Positions 1 to 9,069 of a DNA stretch of 64,000 bases are shown here, in pieces. Under the pieces are notes generated by a model. That model saw only the letters and a program-made list of their open reading frames with translations. It did not search any database and had not been told where the DNA came from. This stretch comes from Agromyces cavernae. Its GTDB lineage: Bacteria; Actinomycetota; Actinomycetes; Actinomycetales; Microbacteriaceae. A program made the position numbers and the translations under genes. The first letter of the stretch is position 1, and each line of letters opens with the position of its first letter. The stretch lies in assembly GCF_021044935.1 (NCBI RefSeq), contig NZ_JAJNMP010000002.1, positions 496,001 through 560,000 of the forward strand, in the 5' to 3' direction.

Positions 1-308
1 TCGACGACACCCGCGGTGTCGGCGACCGGGAACGTGTTCGCCATCGCGAAGACGGCGGTGAACCCGCCGGCCGCGGCCGCCTGGGTGCCGGTGAGCACGG
101 TCTCGCTCTGCTCGTAGCCCGGCTCACGAAGGTGCGTGTGCAGGTCGACGAGGCCGGGGAGCGCGATGAGCCCGTCGGCATCGAACACCGTCGCGCCGGC
201 CGCATCGGCGATGCTGCCGACCTCGCCGATGACGCCGCCGTCGAGCAGGATGTCGGCGCGCTCGCCCGTCGGCAGCGTCGCACCCGTGATGAGGTGGCGC
301 TCGCGCAT
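1..308 (-). CDS. pyrC: Dihydroorotase PyrC, N-terminal part (cut by window edge)
   Basis: Third step of pyrimidine synthesis: cyclises carbamoyl aspartate to dihydroorotate in the cytosol. About 102 N-terminal residues are visible, beginning [13 protein letters not shown]. They contain the metal-binding signature [10 protein letters not shown] followed by the conserved stretch [13 protein letters not shown] and AMANTFP. The rest lies to the left of the window. The ATG overlaps the pyrB stop codon (ATGA), so the two genes should be translationally coupled within the pyrR-pyrB-pyrC operon. The family is normally about 420-450 residues. The assignment is firm from the HxH motif and the context. 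Confidence 0.95.
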   Translation of the reverse strand, partial: MRERHLITGATLPTGERADILLDGGVIGEVGSIADAAGATVFDADGLIALPGLVDLHTHLREPGYEQSETVLTGTQAAAAGGFTAVFAMANTFPVADTAGVV

Positions 309-1258
309 CAGGCTTCACCCCGCTCGCTCGACAACAGCAGATAGAGGGCGGCCATTCTCACTGATACTCCGTTCGCGACCTGCTCACGCACCGTCGATCG
401 AGGCGAATCGGCTGCTCGTGCCGAGATTTCGAGCCCGCGGTTCATCGGACCTGGGTGCATGACCATCGTAGTGCCGGGCAGCCGGTCGAACCGGGCGTCA
501 TCGAGGCCCCACGTCCTCGCGTACTCGCGGCTGTTGGGGAAGAACGCGGCGTGCATGCGCTCGGCCTGGATGCGGAGCATCATCACGACGTCGGGCGCCC
601 CTGCGAGCGCGGCGTCGAGGTCGTAGCCGATCGTCGCCGGCCACGCGGCGGTGTCGACGGGCACGAGCGTCGGCGGTGCGACGAGTTCGACCTCGGCCCC
701 GAGGGTCGCGAGCAGCCACACGTTCGAGCGGGCGACGCGCGAGTGCAGGATGTCGCCGACGATCACGACGCGAGCGCCGTCGAGTCCGCGGCCGCGCGAC
801 GCCCCGCCGTGCAGCCGGCGACGCATCGTGAACGCGTCGAGCAGCGCCTGCGTCGGATGCTCGTGCGTGCCGTCGCCCGCGTTGATCACTCCCGCGTCGA
901 TCCACCCGCTCGTGGCGAGCGTGTGCGGGGCGCCGGAGGCGTGGTGGCGGATCACGACCCCGTCGGCGCCCATCGCCTGCAGGGTCTGCGCGGTGTCCTT
1001 CAGGCTCTCGCCCTTCGACACGCTCGAGCCCTTGGCGCTGAAGTTGATGACGTCGGCCGAGAGTCGCTTCGCCGCCGCCTCGAACGAGATGCGGGTGCGC
1101 GTGGAGTCCTCGAAGAACAGGTTGACCACGGTCTTGCCGCGCAGGGTGGGCAGCTTCTTCACCTCGCGCTCCTGCACGGCCGCCATGTCCTCGGCGATGT
1201 CGAGCAGGTTGATCGCCTCGTCGCGCGCGAGGTCGCGGGTCCCGAGCAGGTGCATCAC
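308..1258 (-). CDS. pyrB: Aspartate carbamoyltransferase catalytic subunit
   Basis: Condenses carbamoyl phosphate with aspartate, the committed step of pyrimidine synthesis. The 316-residue protein has the usual ATCase length, with the carbamoyl-phosphate loop STRTR at residues 52-56, the HPTQ motif at about 134-137, and the C-terminal aspartate-binding part (MHPGPMNRG). No regulatory pyrI gene is seen nearby, as usual in actinobacteria. The start codon overlaps the pyrR stop by four bases, and its own stop overlaps the pyrC start, so all three genes sit on one tightly packed transcript. Confidence 0.97.
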   Translation of the reverse strand: MMHLLGTRDLARDEAINLLDIAEDMAAVQEREVKKLPTLRGKTVVNLFFEDSTRTRISFEAAAKRLSADVINFSAKGSSVSKGESLKDTAQTLQAMGADGVVIRHHASGAPHTLATSGWIDAGVINAGDGTHEHPTQALLDAFTMRRRLHGGASRGRGLDGARVVIVGDILHSRVARSNVWLLATLGAEVELVAPPTLVPVDTAAWPATIGYDLDAALAGAPDVVMMLRIQAERMHAAFFPNSREYARTWGLDDARFDRLPGTTMVMHPGPMNRGLEISARAADSPRSTVREQVANGVSVRMAALYLLLSSERGEA

Positions 1259-1800
1259 TCGTCGCCCCCGTCGATCGTCACGGCGTCGTCGCCGTCGATC
1301 TCGACGAGTCGCACGTTGATGCGCTCGCGCGTCGAACTCGGCAGGTTCTTGCCGACGAAGTCGGCGCGGATGGGGAACTCGCGGTGGCCGCGATCGACGA
1401 GCACCGCGAGGCGCACCGCGCGTGCCCGGCCGAGGTCGGCGAGTGCATCGAACGCCGCGCGGATGGTGCGGCCCGAGTAGAGCACGTCGTCGACGAGCAC
1501 GACGGTCTTGCCGTCGATGCCGCCGGCCGGCACCTCGGTGGGCGCCGGGGTGCGGGTGCGCGTGCGGCCGAGGTCGTCGCGGTACATGGTGACGTCGAGC
1601 GCACCGGCCGGCGCGGCCGGCGCATCGGGTTCGATGCGGGCGATGATCTCGGCGATACGGCGCGCGAGGGCGACGCCGCGCGTGGGGATGCCGAGGAGGA
1701 CCAGATCGGAGCTTCCGCGATTGGACTCGAGGATCTCGTGCGAGATGCGGGTGAGCGCCCGCTGGATGTCAGCCTGACTGAGCACGGCACGTGCCATCAA
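1255..1800 (-). CDS. pyrR: Bifunctional pyr operon regulator / uracil phosphoribosyltransferase PyrR
   Basis: PyrR binds pyr mRNA when UMP is plentiful and also salvages uracil with PRPP. The 181-residue protein carries the PRPP-binding signature [12 protein letters not shown] at residues 101-112, in a type I phosphoribosyltransferase fold. It is first in the pyr operon. The start is one of two consecutive ATG codons; a purine-rich Shine-Dalgarno stretch (GGAGAAGGGAG) lies within the leader hairpin described at 1807-1838. That arrangement suggests that PyrR hides its own ribosome-binding site, as proposed for mycobacteria. No PyrR-dependent antiterminator/terminator pair of the Bacillus type is visible. 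Confidence 0.96.
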   Translation of the reverse strand: MMARAVLSQADIQRALTRISHEILESNRGSSDLVLLGIPTRGVALARRIAEIIARIEPDAPAAPAGALDVTMYRDDLGRTRTRTPAPTEVPAGGIDGKTVVLVDDVLYSGRTIRAAFDALADLGRARAVRLAVLVDRGHREFPIRADFVGKNLPSSTRERINVRLVEIDGDDAVTIDGGDE

Positions 1801-1806
1801 CCGACT

Positions 1807-1838
1807 CCCTTCTCCGCCTCACCGGACGGCCTTAAAGG
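1807..1838 (-). promoter_or_regulatory. Predicted PyrR-binding hairpin in the pyrR leader
   Basis: On the minus strand the leader reads CCTT-TAAGGCC-type outer arms (1808-1811 with 1835-1838) and an inner TCCG/CGGA stem (1823-1826 with 1813-1816). The inner stem closes the hexaloop GTGAGG. Bacterial PyrR sites share a UCC-(A/G)G(A/U)GAGG-C loop, and this matches. The 3' arm contains the Shine-Dalgarno bases of pyrR, so bound PyrR could block translation. Structure and motif are seen; the mechanism is inferred from known actinobacterial PyrR leaders. Confidence 0.7.
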
Positions 1839-1853
1839 TTGTCAACTCGCACG

Positions 1854-1859
1854 AGTCTA
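1854..1859 (-). promoter_or_regulatory. Candidate -10 box (TAGACT) of the pyr operon
   Basis: TAGACT on the minus strand lies about 16 bases before the PyrR hairpin, which would give a leader of roughly 45-50 bases. No convincing -35 hexamer is seen at 16-18 bp, so this is a weak call. Confidence 0.35.
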
Positions 1860-1915
1860 CCGTGTCCCGCGACTGCGGGCTGTCGCATGACCTCGTGAAC
1901 GGATAGCGTGCGAGC

Positions 1916-2561
1916 ATGCGCGCGCACCCCTCTCGTCCGTGGGCCGTCGCCACGGCGCTCATCGCGGGACTCTGGGCGTTCTTCCTGCTGCCGCCGCAGC
2001 AGACGGCATGGTCGGGGGCCGGCAGCCCGGCGTGGCTCGCCGCACTCGACTCCCAACCGGTCTACGACGGCATCCGCCTGTGGCTCGCGTCGATGGGACT
2101 GCACGACCATTACCTGGTCTTCGGCGCAGCGGCATCCGTTTCGTTCCTGCTCCTCATGGTTCGCGACCGGACCCACGTTCATCGCTCTCGGCTGGAGCGG
2201 CCGTGTGCTGGGTTGGCTGCTGCTCGTCGCGGCGCCGCTCACGCTGCTGTCGTACCTGAACCACCGGACGGATGCCCCATTGCACATCTTGTGGGGCGCC
2301 GAAGGCGTCGCCCTGCTCGCGATCTGCCTGTGGGCGATGATCGTCGCGCTCGCCGCACCGCGTGACGTCGCACGGGTCTGGGAGCGCCTGTTGCTCGCGG
2401 CGACGCTTCCGATCGTCGTCGGCGCGACGGTCCTGTTCACGTACTGGCCGCATGGCAGTCTCATCGGTCTGGGACTCGAGGCGGCCGCACTCGCCGCATG
2501 GGCGCCGCGTGCCGACGTGGAGGCGCCGACGATTTCGACGGCGGGCGCTTCGACGACCTGA
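1916..2561 (+). pseudogene. Integral membrane protein gene broken by a +1 frameshift
   Basis: Two frames together make one plausible polytopic membrane protein of about 214 residues. The first frame (1916 to about 2160) begins MRAHPSRPWAVATALIAG and has two hydrophobic segments, ending at VSFLLLM. The second (about 2162 to 2561) continues ATGPTFIALGW and has three or four more segments (RVLGWLLLVAAP, VALLAICLWAM, LPIVVGATVLF). Removing one T from the GGTTCG at 2158-2163 joins the frames as M-V-A-T-G. This is therefore a single-base insertion, a sequencing error, or less likely a programmed shift. No function is recognised. It is divergent from pyrR. Confidence 0.7.
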
Positions 2562-2629
2562 CCCGCGGCGGTCGCCGCCCCGGGAGTACGATCGGCTCGA
2601 GGCGGCAAGGCCGTGTGAGGGGGGCGATC

Positions 2630-3040
2630 ATGTCCGGTTCGGGCACTGCGGAAGACCCGTGGCAGTTGAAGACGCCCCCGGGGACGTCGTCGTACACGAT
2701 GCACCGCGACGAGCAGGGCGACCCGCCGGCGCTCGTGTGCGTCGTCGGGTCGACGACGCTCAAGTACCACCTGTCGGCGATCGAAGACCTCGCGGCGTGG
2801 CTGCGCGAACAGGGTGACTGGGTTCCGCTGGGTGCGGCCGACGAGCAGAAGCCCGCCGCCGACGGCACCGTCGAGGCGTGGGGGCGCTCCGAGGCGAACC
2901 CGGTCGGTGGCTGGTACGGGCTGCGGAAGGGCTATCGCGGCCGATTCGGCATGTACCTGCCGCCGTTGCTCGAAGAGCTGGGTCTGGCCGAACTCACGCA
3001 CGACGCACGCAACAACCGCATGCGCGCAGTCGACGCCTGA
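2630..3040 (+). CDS. Conserved hypothetical protein, 136 residues
   Basis: A soluble protein starting MSGSGTAEDPWQLKTPPG. It has no signal peptide or membrane segment. The middle contains HLSAIEDLAAWLREQGDWVPLG and the C-terminal half GWYGLRKGYRGRFGMYLPPLLEELGL, which look like a compact alpha/beta domain. Proteins with this opening (GTAEDPW-LKTPPG) are familiar to me as uncharacterised actinobacterial proteins, but I cannot name a function. The ATG at 2630 was chosen over an upstream in-frame ATG because GTGAGGGGG precedes it at a suitable distance and the upstream extension is low-complexity. A strong hairpin follows the stop. Confidence 0.8.
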   Translation: MSGSGTAEDPWQLKTPPGTSSYTMHRDEQGDPPALVCVVGSTTLKYHLSAIEDLAAWLREQGDWVPLGAADEQKPAADGTVEAWGRSEANPVGGWYGLRKGYRGRFGMYLPPLLEELGLAELTHDARNNRMRAVDA

Positions 3041-3050
3041 CACGACGAAC

Positions 3051-3090
3051 GCCGCGGGCGGCCCCTGATCGTTCAGGAGCCGCCCGCGGC
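3051..3090. terminator. Bidirectional hairpin terminator between convergent genes
   Basis: An 18-bp near-perfect stem (GCCGCGGGCGG-CCCTGA paired with TCAGGAG-CCGCCCGCGGC, one mismatch) with a TCGT loop lies between the stop of the 2630-3040 gene and the stop of the DoxX-like gene. It has no long U-tract, typical of GC-rich genomes. Confidence 0.75.
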
Positions 3091-3107
3091 GGAGGTTGCG
3101 AAGGGCT

Positions 3108-3623
3108 TCAGCGGCGGCCGATGGGGCGCTTCAGCGCCACCGCGCCGACCACCATCGCTGCGGCGACGAGCACGACGTCCTTGAGGATGTACTGCGCCGT
3201 GAGCGTCGGGCCCGCGGTCGTGAACAGGTCGCCGGCGAAGAACACGAGCGGCGAGAAGATGCCCACGAACGTGGCGGCGAGCGCGAGCAGGCCGACGCGC
3301 AGGAAGATGCCGGTGATGAACGTCAGCCCGACGAAGACCTCGAGGGCTGCCGTGATCGCGAGCGCGGCATAGCCGTCGATGACGCCGAACGTCAGCGAGC
3401 TCCACGTGCTGCTGACGAGGCCCTCGACCGGGCTGACGCCCGGGATGAACTTCAGTGCTCCGAAGACGACGAAGACGAGTCCGAGCGAGATGCGCAGTGC
3501 GGGCTGCCCGGCCCGGGCGAGGAAGCGCTGCACGACCGCCTGCGCGGTGTTCGCACGGTCGAGCACGGCATCGAGACCCGAAGCAGTCGAGGCGCGGCCG
3601 CTGCCGATGGTGGTGGTGGACAT
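3108..3623 (-). CDS. DoxX-like integral membrane protein
   Basis: A 171-residue protein with four predicted membrane segments: about residues 43-60 (LRISLGLVFVVFGALKFIPG), 85-110, 113-135 and 145-165. The first segment contains the DoxX-family pattern of a helix followed by FGALKF. DoxX/DoxD-like proteins are linked in other organisms to thiol stress or quinone oxidation, but the small actinobacterial members have no settled role. It starts at ATG 3623 with AGGGAACC upstream. It stands alone, convergent with the preceding gene and divergent from the HAD phosphatase. Confidence 0.85.
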   Translation of the reverse strand: MSTTTIGSGRASTASGLDAVLDRANTAQAVVQRFLARAGQPALRISLGLVFVVFGALKFIPGVSPVEGLVSSTWSSLTFGVIDGYAALAITAALEVFVGLTFITGIFLRVGLLALAATFVGIFSPLVFFAGDLFTTAGPTLTAQYILKDVVLVAAAMVVGAVALKRPIGRR

Positions 3624-3867
3624 GATGGTTCCCTTCGAAGACGGTGTGGGTTGAGTGGCCGGAACGCGGCGACTCGACCATCACACCGGGAACGCGCCCG
3701 ACGGTCGCCCGGAGTCCCACTGAACTCGTGTCGGGGTGAGCCCCGACTCCCACCTCAGGGCATCGGCGCTTGATTCCCCCGTTCGAGGGGTGCGCGCGAA
3801 CACCCCCGCGTGATGGGATGAACCATGGCGCTGATCGCAGGCCGCACCGGCGCGCGCCGAGGGTGAG

Positions 3868-4656
3868 GTGGGCATGGCGGGGCTCCTGCTCGACCTCGAC
3901 GGCGTCGTGTACGTCGGCGAGGCGGCCGTGCCCGGCGCCGCCGAGGCACTCGCCTGGCTCGAGCGCGAAGGCGTGCCGTACCGGTACGTGACGAACACGA
4001 GCTCCCGACCGCGCTCGTCCCTGGTCGCGAAGTTGCGCGGGTTCGCCATCGTGGCGAACACCGACGACATCCTCACGCCGGCCGTCGTCGCTGCGCGATG
4101 GATGCGACGCGAGCACCTCGCACGTCCCGCCCTCTTCGTGCCTGAGGCGACCGCAACCGAGTTCGCGGGGTTCCACCTGGTTCCTCCGACCGCGGAGGAC
4201 GGCGCCGATGCGGTCGTGATCGGCGACCTCGGCTCCGCATGGGACTTCGCCACGCTCAATCGCGCATTCCGGCTGCTCATGGCCGATCCGGCCGTCCCGC
4301 TGCTCGCGCTCGGCACGACCCGGTACTGGCGGGCCGCTGACGGCCTGCGTCTCGACGCCGGCCCGTTCGTGCGCGCGCTCGAGTCCGCCACCGGCCGCAC
4401 GGCAGTCGTGCTCGGCAAGCCCGACCCCGCGTTCTACCGCACGGCGACCGACGGCATCGGCCTCATGCCGGGTGATGTGGTGATGGTCGGCGACGACGTC
4501 TACGGTGACGTCGAGGGCGCCCAACGTGCGGGATTGGTCGGCATCCTCGTGCGGACCGGCAAGTTCACGCCAGCCGACCTCGAAACGGATGTCGCTCCCG
4601 ACGCCGTGCTCGACTCGATCGCCGACCTGCCGCAGTGGTGGGCGGCCCATCACTGA
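3868..4656 (+). CDS. HAD-superfamily subclass IIA phosphatase (NagD-like)
   Basis: A 262-residue HAD hydrolase with all four motifs: nucleophile and acid in DLDGVV (D9, D11), motif II at VTNTSS, lysine in GKPDP, and the C-terminal acidic motif GDDVYGD. Subclass IIA (C2 cap, NagD / phosphoglycolate phosphatase / LHPP group) is indicated by DGVVY near the N terminus and VTNTS. The true substrate is unknown. The first possible start is GTG 3868 and the second ATG 3874; GAGGGTGAGG lies just before both, so the choice is open. It is convergent with nusB, with only 19 bases between them. Confidence 0.88.
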   Translation: MGMAGLLLDLDGVVYVGEAAVPGAAEALAWLEREGVPYRYVTNTSSRPRSSLVAKLRGFAIVANTDDILTPAVVAARWMRREHLARPALFVPEATATEFAGFHLVPPTAEDGADAVVIGDLGSAWDFATLNRAFRLLMADPAVPLLALGTTRYWRAADGLRLDAGPFVRALESATGRTAVVLGKPDPAFYRTATDGIGLMPGDVVMVGDDVYGDVEGAQRAGLVGILVRTGKFTPADLETDVAPDAVLDSIADLPQWWAAHH

Positions 4657-4675
4657 AACAGTGTGGCGTCGAACG

Positions 4676-5089
4676 CTACGCCTTCGCGTGCGAGACGGCC
4701 GCGAGCAGCCCGTTCACGAACCCGGCCGAGTCGTCGGTCGAGAGCACGGTGGCCGCCTCGACGGCCTCGGCGATCGCCACCGGGTCGGGCACCTCGTCGT
4801 TGAAGACGATCTCCCACACGCCGATGCGCAGCAGGGCGCGGTCGACGGCGGGCATGCGCTCGAGGGTCCATCCGCGCGAGTGCGTCTCGATGAGCTCGTC
4901 GATCTCGTCGCGGTGGTCGACGATGCCGTCGACGATCTCGCGGGCGTACAGCCACGATGCGGCCCGCTCGGGCTCGTTCGCGGCCTTCTCCGCCTCGACG
5001 ACGAGCATCTGCTCGACGGGGACCTGGCGCATGTCGGCCGAGTACAGCAGGTCGAGCGCGCGCTTGCGCGCCTTCGTGCGCGCGCTCAC
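4676..5089 (-). CDS. nusB: Transcription antitermination factor NusB
   Basis: A 137-residue all-helical RNA-binding protein that, with S10 (NusE), assembles the antitermination complex on rRNA operons. The signature opening KARKRALDLLYSADMR and the C-terminal VAIAEAVEAATVLSTDDSAGFVNGLL are classic NusB. It starts with a GTG whose first base overlaps the TAG of efp (TAGTG), so it is cotranscribed with efp. This is the usual actinobacterial efp-nusB order. In many relatives pyrR follows at once; here five genes of mixed orientation intervene. Confidence 0.96.
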   Translation of the reverse strand: MSARTKARKRALDLLYSADMRQVPVEQMLVVEAEKAANEPERAASWLYAREIVDGIVDHRDEIDELIETHSRGWTLERMPAVDRALLRIGVWEIVFNDEVPDPVAIAEAVEAATVLSTDDSAGFVNGLLAAVSHAKA

Positions 5090-5652
5090 TAGTCGTTCAC
5101 GCGGCCGAGGTAGTCGCCCGTGCGGGTGTCGACCTTGACCTTGGTGCCCGTCTCGAGGAAGAGCGGCACCTGGATCTCGTAGCCGGTCTCGACCGTCGCG
5201 GGCTTGGTGCCGCCGGTCGAGCGGTCGCCCTGGAGGCCCGGCTCGGTGTAGGTGATCTCGAGCACGACCGAGGCGGGCAGGTCGATGTACAGCGGGTTGC
5301 CGTTGTTGAGCGCGATCGTCACGGCCTGGTTCTCGAGCATGAAGTTCGCGGCGTCGCCGACCACGGTGCCGGGCACGGTGAGCTGCTCGTAGTCGGTCGC
5401 GTCCATGAACACGAAGCCTTCGCCGTCGTTGTACAGGTAGGTGAAGTCGCGACGGTCGACGTTCTCGATCTCGATCTTCGCGCCGGCGTTGTACGTGCGG
5501 TCGACGGTCTTGCCGGTGACGACGTTCTTCAGCTTCGTGCGGACGAAGGCTCCGCCCTTGCCGGGCTTGACGTGCTGGAACTCGATGACGCTCCAGAGCT
5601 GGCCGTCGATGGAGAGGACGACGCCGTTCTTGATGTCCGCGGTGCTTGCCAT
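5089..5652 (-). CDS. efp: Translation elongation factor P
   Basis: EF-P (187 residues, three beta-barrel domains) rescues ribosomes stalled at polyproline. The KOW-like domain I tip is P30-G31-K32-G33-G34, so the tip residue is lysine. In actinobacteria the lysine is thought to work without the EpmA or EarP modification, and no modification gene is seen here. The C-terminal OB domain ends [18 protein letters not shown], as expected. A possible -10 box TACACT (minus strand, 5720-5725) lies upstream, suggesting a promoter separate from the aro genes. It is followed by nusB with a one-base overlap. Confidence 0.97.
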   Translation of the reverse strand: MASTADIKNGVVLSIDGQLWSVIEFQHVKPGKGGAFVRTKLKNVVTGKTVDRTYNAGAKIEIENVDRRDFTYLYNDGEGFVFMDATDYEQLTVPGTVVGDAANFMLENQAVTIALNNGNPLYIDLPASVVLEITYTEPGLQGDRSTGGTKPATVETGYEIQVPLFLETGTKVKVDTRTGDYLGRVND

Positions 5653-5782
5653 GCGAATGGGATCCGTTTCAGTTGCGAAGAGGCTCGGCCGGAATCGGCC
5701 GCAGAAGTTCAGTCGATCGAGTGTAGTCGCTGTGCTGCGACGGCGCCAATGCGGCCGCCACCGGCGCGACGTGGGTTCCTCG

Positions 5783-6238
5783 TCAGCCGTCGGCGCGACC
5801 GGAGATCACCTCGATGAGGCGCCGCACCGCGGTCCCGTAGCCCGCGACACCCTCGCCGACGACGTGGACGACCGCGACATCCGCCACGTATGAGTGGTGG
5901 CGGAACGGTTCTCGCTTCATGACGTCCGAGATGTGCACCTCGGCGACAGGCAGCCCCACCCCCGAGAGCGCATCGCGCAGCACGACCGAGGTGTGGGTGA
6001 GCCCACCGGGGTTGATGACGATGCCCGAGCAATCGAGACGGGCCGCGTGGATCGCGTCGAGGAGGACGCCCTCGTGGTTGCTCTGCACGGCGCGCACCTC
6101 GAAGCCGAGTTCGATCGCGACCTCGGTCGCGAGCCGCTCGACGTCCTCGAGCGTGTGCGATCCGTAGATCTCGGGCTCGCGCGTGCCGAGCAGGTTGAGG
6201 TTCGGCCCGTTGACGAGCAGCAGCCGGCGCTCGGTCAC
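5783..6238 (-). CDS. aroQ: Type II 3-dehydroquinate dehydratase
   Basis: Dehydrates 3-dehydroquinate to 3-dehydroshikimate in the shikimate pathway. At 151 residues it has standard type II length. The motifs are [17 protein letters not shown] (catalytic Tyr in EIYG), [16 protein letters not shown] and [17 protein letters not shown]. It starts with GTG at 6238, which overlaps the aroB stop (GTGA); the longer in-frame extension would run antisense through aroB and is rejected. It is last in the aroE-aroC-aroK-aroB-aroQ run. Confidence 0.96.
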   Translation of the reverse strand: MTERRLLLVNGPNLNLLGTREPEIYGSHTLEDVERLATEVAIELGFEVRAVQSNHEGVLLDAIHAARLDCSGIVINPGGLTHTSVVLRDALSGVGLPVAEVHISDVMKREPFRHHSYVADVAVVHVVGEGVAGYGTAVRRLIEVISGRADG

Positions 6239-7320
6239 GAGCCGATCTCCTGGTACGCCGCGAACAGCAGCGACTGGTCGGGGGCGAGCATCACCGTGGG
6301 CTTGGCGAGGTCGTCGAGCACGATGAACCTTAGCTGGCCGGCGCGCGCCTTCTTGTCGCGCTGCATCGTCGCGAGCAACGTGTTCCAGCGGCCGGCGGGG
6401 TAGCTCGTCGGCAGGCTGAGCAGGTCGAGCACCCGCTTGTGCCGGTCGGCGACCTCGTCGCTCAGCCGCCCGGAGAGGCGCCCGAGCTCGGCCGCGAACA
6501 TCATCCCGACCGCGACCGCGGCGCCGTGCCGCCACTGGTAGCGCTCGGCGTGCTCGACGGCGTGACCGAGCGTATGGCCGTAGTTCAGGATCTCGCGCAG
6601 GCCCTGCTCGGTGAAGTCCTCGGACACGACGTCGGCCTTCATCTGGATCGCCAGCTCGACGACGCGCCGGAACTCGGGGGTCGACGGGTCGGTCGCACGC
6701 TCAGGGTCGGCCTCGATGATGTCGAGGATCTCGGGGTACCGGATGAAGCCCGCCTTCACGATCTCGGCGAATCCGGCGAGGATCTCGTTCTTGGGCAGGG
6801 TGTCGAGCAGCTCGACATCGCAGAGCACCGCGGCCGGGGCGTGGAAGACGCCGACGAGGTTCTTGCCCTCGTTCGTGTTGATGCCGGTCTTTCCGCCGAC
6901 GGCCGCGTCGACCATGCCGAGCACGGTCGTCGGCACCTGCACGACGCGCACGCCGCGCAACCAGGTGGCGGCGACGAATCCGGCGAGGTCGGTGATCGCG
7001 CCTCCGCCGAAGCCGACGATCGCGTCGCTGCGCGTGAAGTCGGCCTGGCCGAGCACCTGCCAGCAGAAGGCGGCGACCTCGACGCGCTTGCCGGCCTCGG
7101 CGTCGGGAACCTCGGCGAGCAGCACTTCGTAACGGTCGCTGAGCGATTCGCGCAGCGCGGCTGCCCGTGCTCCGAGGGTGGGGGGATGCACGACGAGCAC
7201 CTTCTTCGGCGAGGTGCCGAGCGTGTCGGCGAGTTCACCGAGCACGCCCGAGCCGATGACGACGTCGTACCCCGTCTCGCCCCCCACCCGGATGCTCGTG
7301 CGCGTCTGGCCTGCCGTCAT
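6235..7320 (-). CDS. aroB: 3-dehydroquinate synthase
   Basis: Converts DAHP to 3-dehydroquinate using NAD and a metal. The 361-residue protein shows the nucleotide loop GFGGGAITDLAGFVA, the substrate lysine region GGKTGIN, and the metal ligands in FAEIVKAG and LNYGHTLGHAVEH. The start is ATG 7320 (MTAGQTRTS) with a strong GGAGGA seven bases upstream, overlapping the aroK stop as ATGA. An upstream in-frame extension was rejected because it lies inside aroK. Confidence 0.97.
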   Translation of the reverse strand: MTAGQTRTSIRVGGETGYDVVIGSGVLGELADTLGTSPKKVLVVHPPTLGARAAALRESLSDRYEVLLAEVPDAEAGKRVEVAAFCWQVLGQADFTRSDAIVGFGGGAITDLAGFVAATWLRGVRVVQVPTTVLGMVDAAVGGKTGINTNEGKNLVGVFHAPAAVLCDVELLDTLPKNEILAGFAEIVKAGFIRYPEILDIIEADPERATDPSTPEFRRVVELAIQMKADVVSEDFTEQGLREILNYGHTLGHAVEHAERYQWRHGAAVAVGMMFAAELGRLSGRLSDEVADRHKRVLDLLSLPTSYPAGRWNTLLATMQRDKKARAGQLRFIVLDDLAKPTVMLAPDQSLLFAAYQEIGS

Positions 7321-7835
7321 CGTGTTCCTCCGAATCGCTCGGTGATGGCATCGACGATGCGTGCGACCGAGCGGCGCGACGTATCGATGGCGAGATCGGC
7401 GACGGCTTCGTACAGGGGCCGGCGTTCCTCGAGGATCGCGCTCCACCGGTCGAGCCCGCCCTCGGCGATGAGCGGTCGGTTGCCGCCCGCGAGTCTCGGG
7501 CGCACCGCCTCGCGCGAGACCTTCAGCCACACCACGGCGAGTTCCGCGAGGTCGGTCCGGGTGTCGGGGTGCAGCACCGCGCCCCCGCCGAGCGAGATCA
7601 CCGCCTCTTCGCGCAGCGCCTCGGCGACGACCTCGCGCTCGATGATGCGGAAGAACTCCTCGCCCTCGCGTTCGAAGATCTCGTCGATCGGGCCGTAGCG
7701 TTCGGCGATTCGCAGGTCGGTGTCGATGAACGGGGCGTCGACGGATGTCGCGAGCCGGTTCCCGACGCGTGACTTGCCCGCGCCCATCGGGCCGACGAGC
7801 ACGATCGGCAGCGCGATGCGCTCGCCGTCAGACAC
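7317..7835 (-). CDS. aroK: Shikimate kinase
   Basis: Phosphorylates shikimate at O3 using ATP. The 172-residue P-loop kinase has Walker A GPMGAGKS at residues 15-22, the shikimate-binding [11 protein letters not shown], and GGGAV around residue 80. The GTG at 7835 is chosen because the domain starts there; it overlaps the aroC 3' end by eight bases in another frame, giving coupled translation. Upstream in-frame sequence is arginine/serine-rich shadow of aroC. Confidence 0.95.
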   Translation of the reverse strand: MSDGERIALPIVLVGPMGAGKSRVGNRLATSVDAPFIDTDLRIAERYGPIDEIFEREGEEFFRIIEREVVAEALREEAVISLGGGAVLHPDTRTDLAELAVVWLKVSREAVRPRLAGGNRPLIAEGGLDRWSAILEERRPLYEAVADLAIDTSRRSVARIVDAITERFGGTR

Positions 7836-9048
7836 GATCGGTCGCGGCCTCCGCCGAGGCGACGGCCGTGCGCAGGGAGTCGGGGATCGCAGCGAGGTAC
7901 GAGGTGAGGTTGCGACGGGTCTCTTCGACCGAGTCGCCGCCGAACTTCTCGAGCACCGCATTGGCGAGCGTGAGCGCCACCATCGCCTCGGCGACGACGC
8001 CGGCCGCGGGCACCGCGCAGACATCGGATCGCTGATGGTGTGCGGCGGCGGCCTCGCCGGTGGCGACGTCGACCGTGGGCAGGGCATGCGGCACGGTCGC
8101 GATGGGCTTCATGCCCGCGCGCACGCGCAGTACGGTACCCGTGGACATGCCGCCTTCGGTGCCGCCGGCACGGTCGCTCGACCGTGCGATGCGGCCGTCG
8201 ACCTGGTGCAGTTCGTCGTGCGCCTCGGAGCCGCGGCGCGTGGTCGTCAGGAACCCGTCGCCGACCTCGACGCCCTTGATGGCCTGGATGCCCATGAGCG
8301 CGGCGGCGAGCTGCGAGTCGAGGCGGCGGTCCCAGTGCACGTACGAGCCCAGCCCCGGCGGCACCCCGTAGGCGAGCACTTCGACGACGCCGCCGAGCGT
8401 GTCGCCGTCTTTGTGGGCGAGGTCGACCTCGGCGACCATGGCGGCGGATGTCTCGGGGTCGAAGCAGCGCAGCGGATCGGCGTCGAGCCGGTCGACGTCG
8501 TCGGGCGTCGGCAACGCCCGGCCATCGGGTACGCGCACAGGCCCGATCGAGAGCGTGTGCGAGACAAGTCGGATGCCGAGCTCCGCGAGGAACGACCTGG
8601 CGACCGCGCCGAGGGCGACGCGCGCGGCCGTCTCTCGGGCGCTCGCCCGCTCGAGCACCGGGCGAGCCTCGTCGAAGTCGTACTTCTGCATGCCGACGAG
8701 GTCGGCGTGGCCCGGGCGGGGCCGCGTCAGCGGGGCGCCGCGACCGCGGCCGAGCGTGGCGGGGTCGACGGGCTCGGGGCTCATGACCTCTTGCCATTTG
8801 GGCCATTCGGTGTTGCCGATGCGCAGGGCCACGGGGCTGCCGAGGCTCAGACCGTGGCGAACGCCGCCCGAGATCGCCAGCTCGTCCTGCTCGAACTTCA
8901 TTCGCGCGCCGCGGCCGTAGCCGAGCTTGCGGCGCGCCAGATCGGCGCGGATCGAATCGAGCGAGACGGGGATACCGGCGGGAAGACCCTCGAGGATCGC
9001 GACGAGCTCAGGCCCGTGCGACTCTCCGGCAGTGAGCCAACGGAGCAT
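7828..9048 (-). CDS. aroC: Chorismate synthase
   Basis: The last shared step to aromatic amino acids: anti-elimination of phosphate from EPSP, needing reduced FMN. The 406-residue length and the signatures [14 protein letters not shown] (N terminus), [29 protein letters not shown] and the C-terminal [17 protein letters not shown] identify it. It stands after aroE and before aroK, the standard order; aroA (EPSP synthase) is not in this window. Confidence 0.97.
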   Translation of the reverse strand: MLRWLTAGESHGPELVAILEGLPAGIPVSLDSIRADLARRKLGYGRGARMKFEQDELAISGGVRHGLSLGSPVALRIGNTEWPKWQEVMSPEPVDPATLGRGRGAPLTRPRPGHADLVGMQKYDFDEARPVLERASARETAARVALGAVARSFLAELGIRLVSHTLSIGPVRVPDGRALPTPDDVDRLDADPLRCFDPETSAAMVAEVDLAHKDGDTLGGVVEVLAYGVPPGLGSYVHWDRRLDSQLAAALMGIQAIKGVEVGDGFLTTTRRGSEAHDELHQVDGRIARSSDRAGGTEGGMSTGTVLRVRAGMKPIATVPHALPTVDVATGEAAAAHHQRSDVCAVPAAGVVAEAMVALTLANAVLEKFGGDSVEETRRNLTSYLAAIPDSLRTAVASAEAATDRV

Positions 9049-9069
9049 GACTCCTATCCTTCCACAGGC

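Noticed and set aside
1840-1845. TTGACA as a -35 box for pyrR
   Set aside because: It is a perfect hexamer but lies inside the transcript, just before the PyrR hairpin, and no -10 follows at 16-18 bases.
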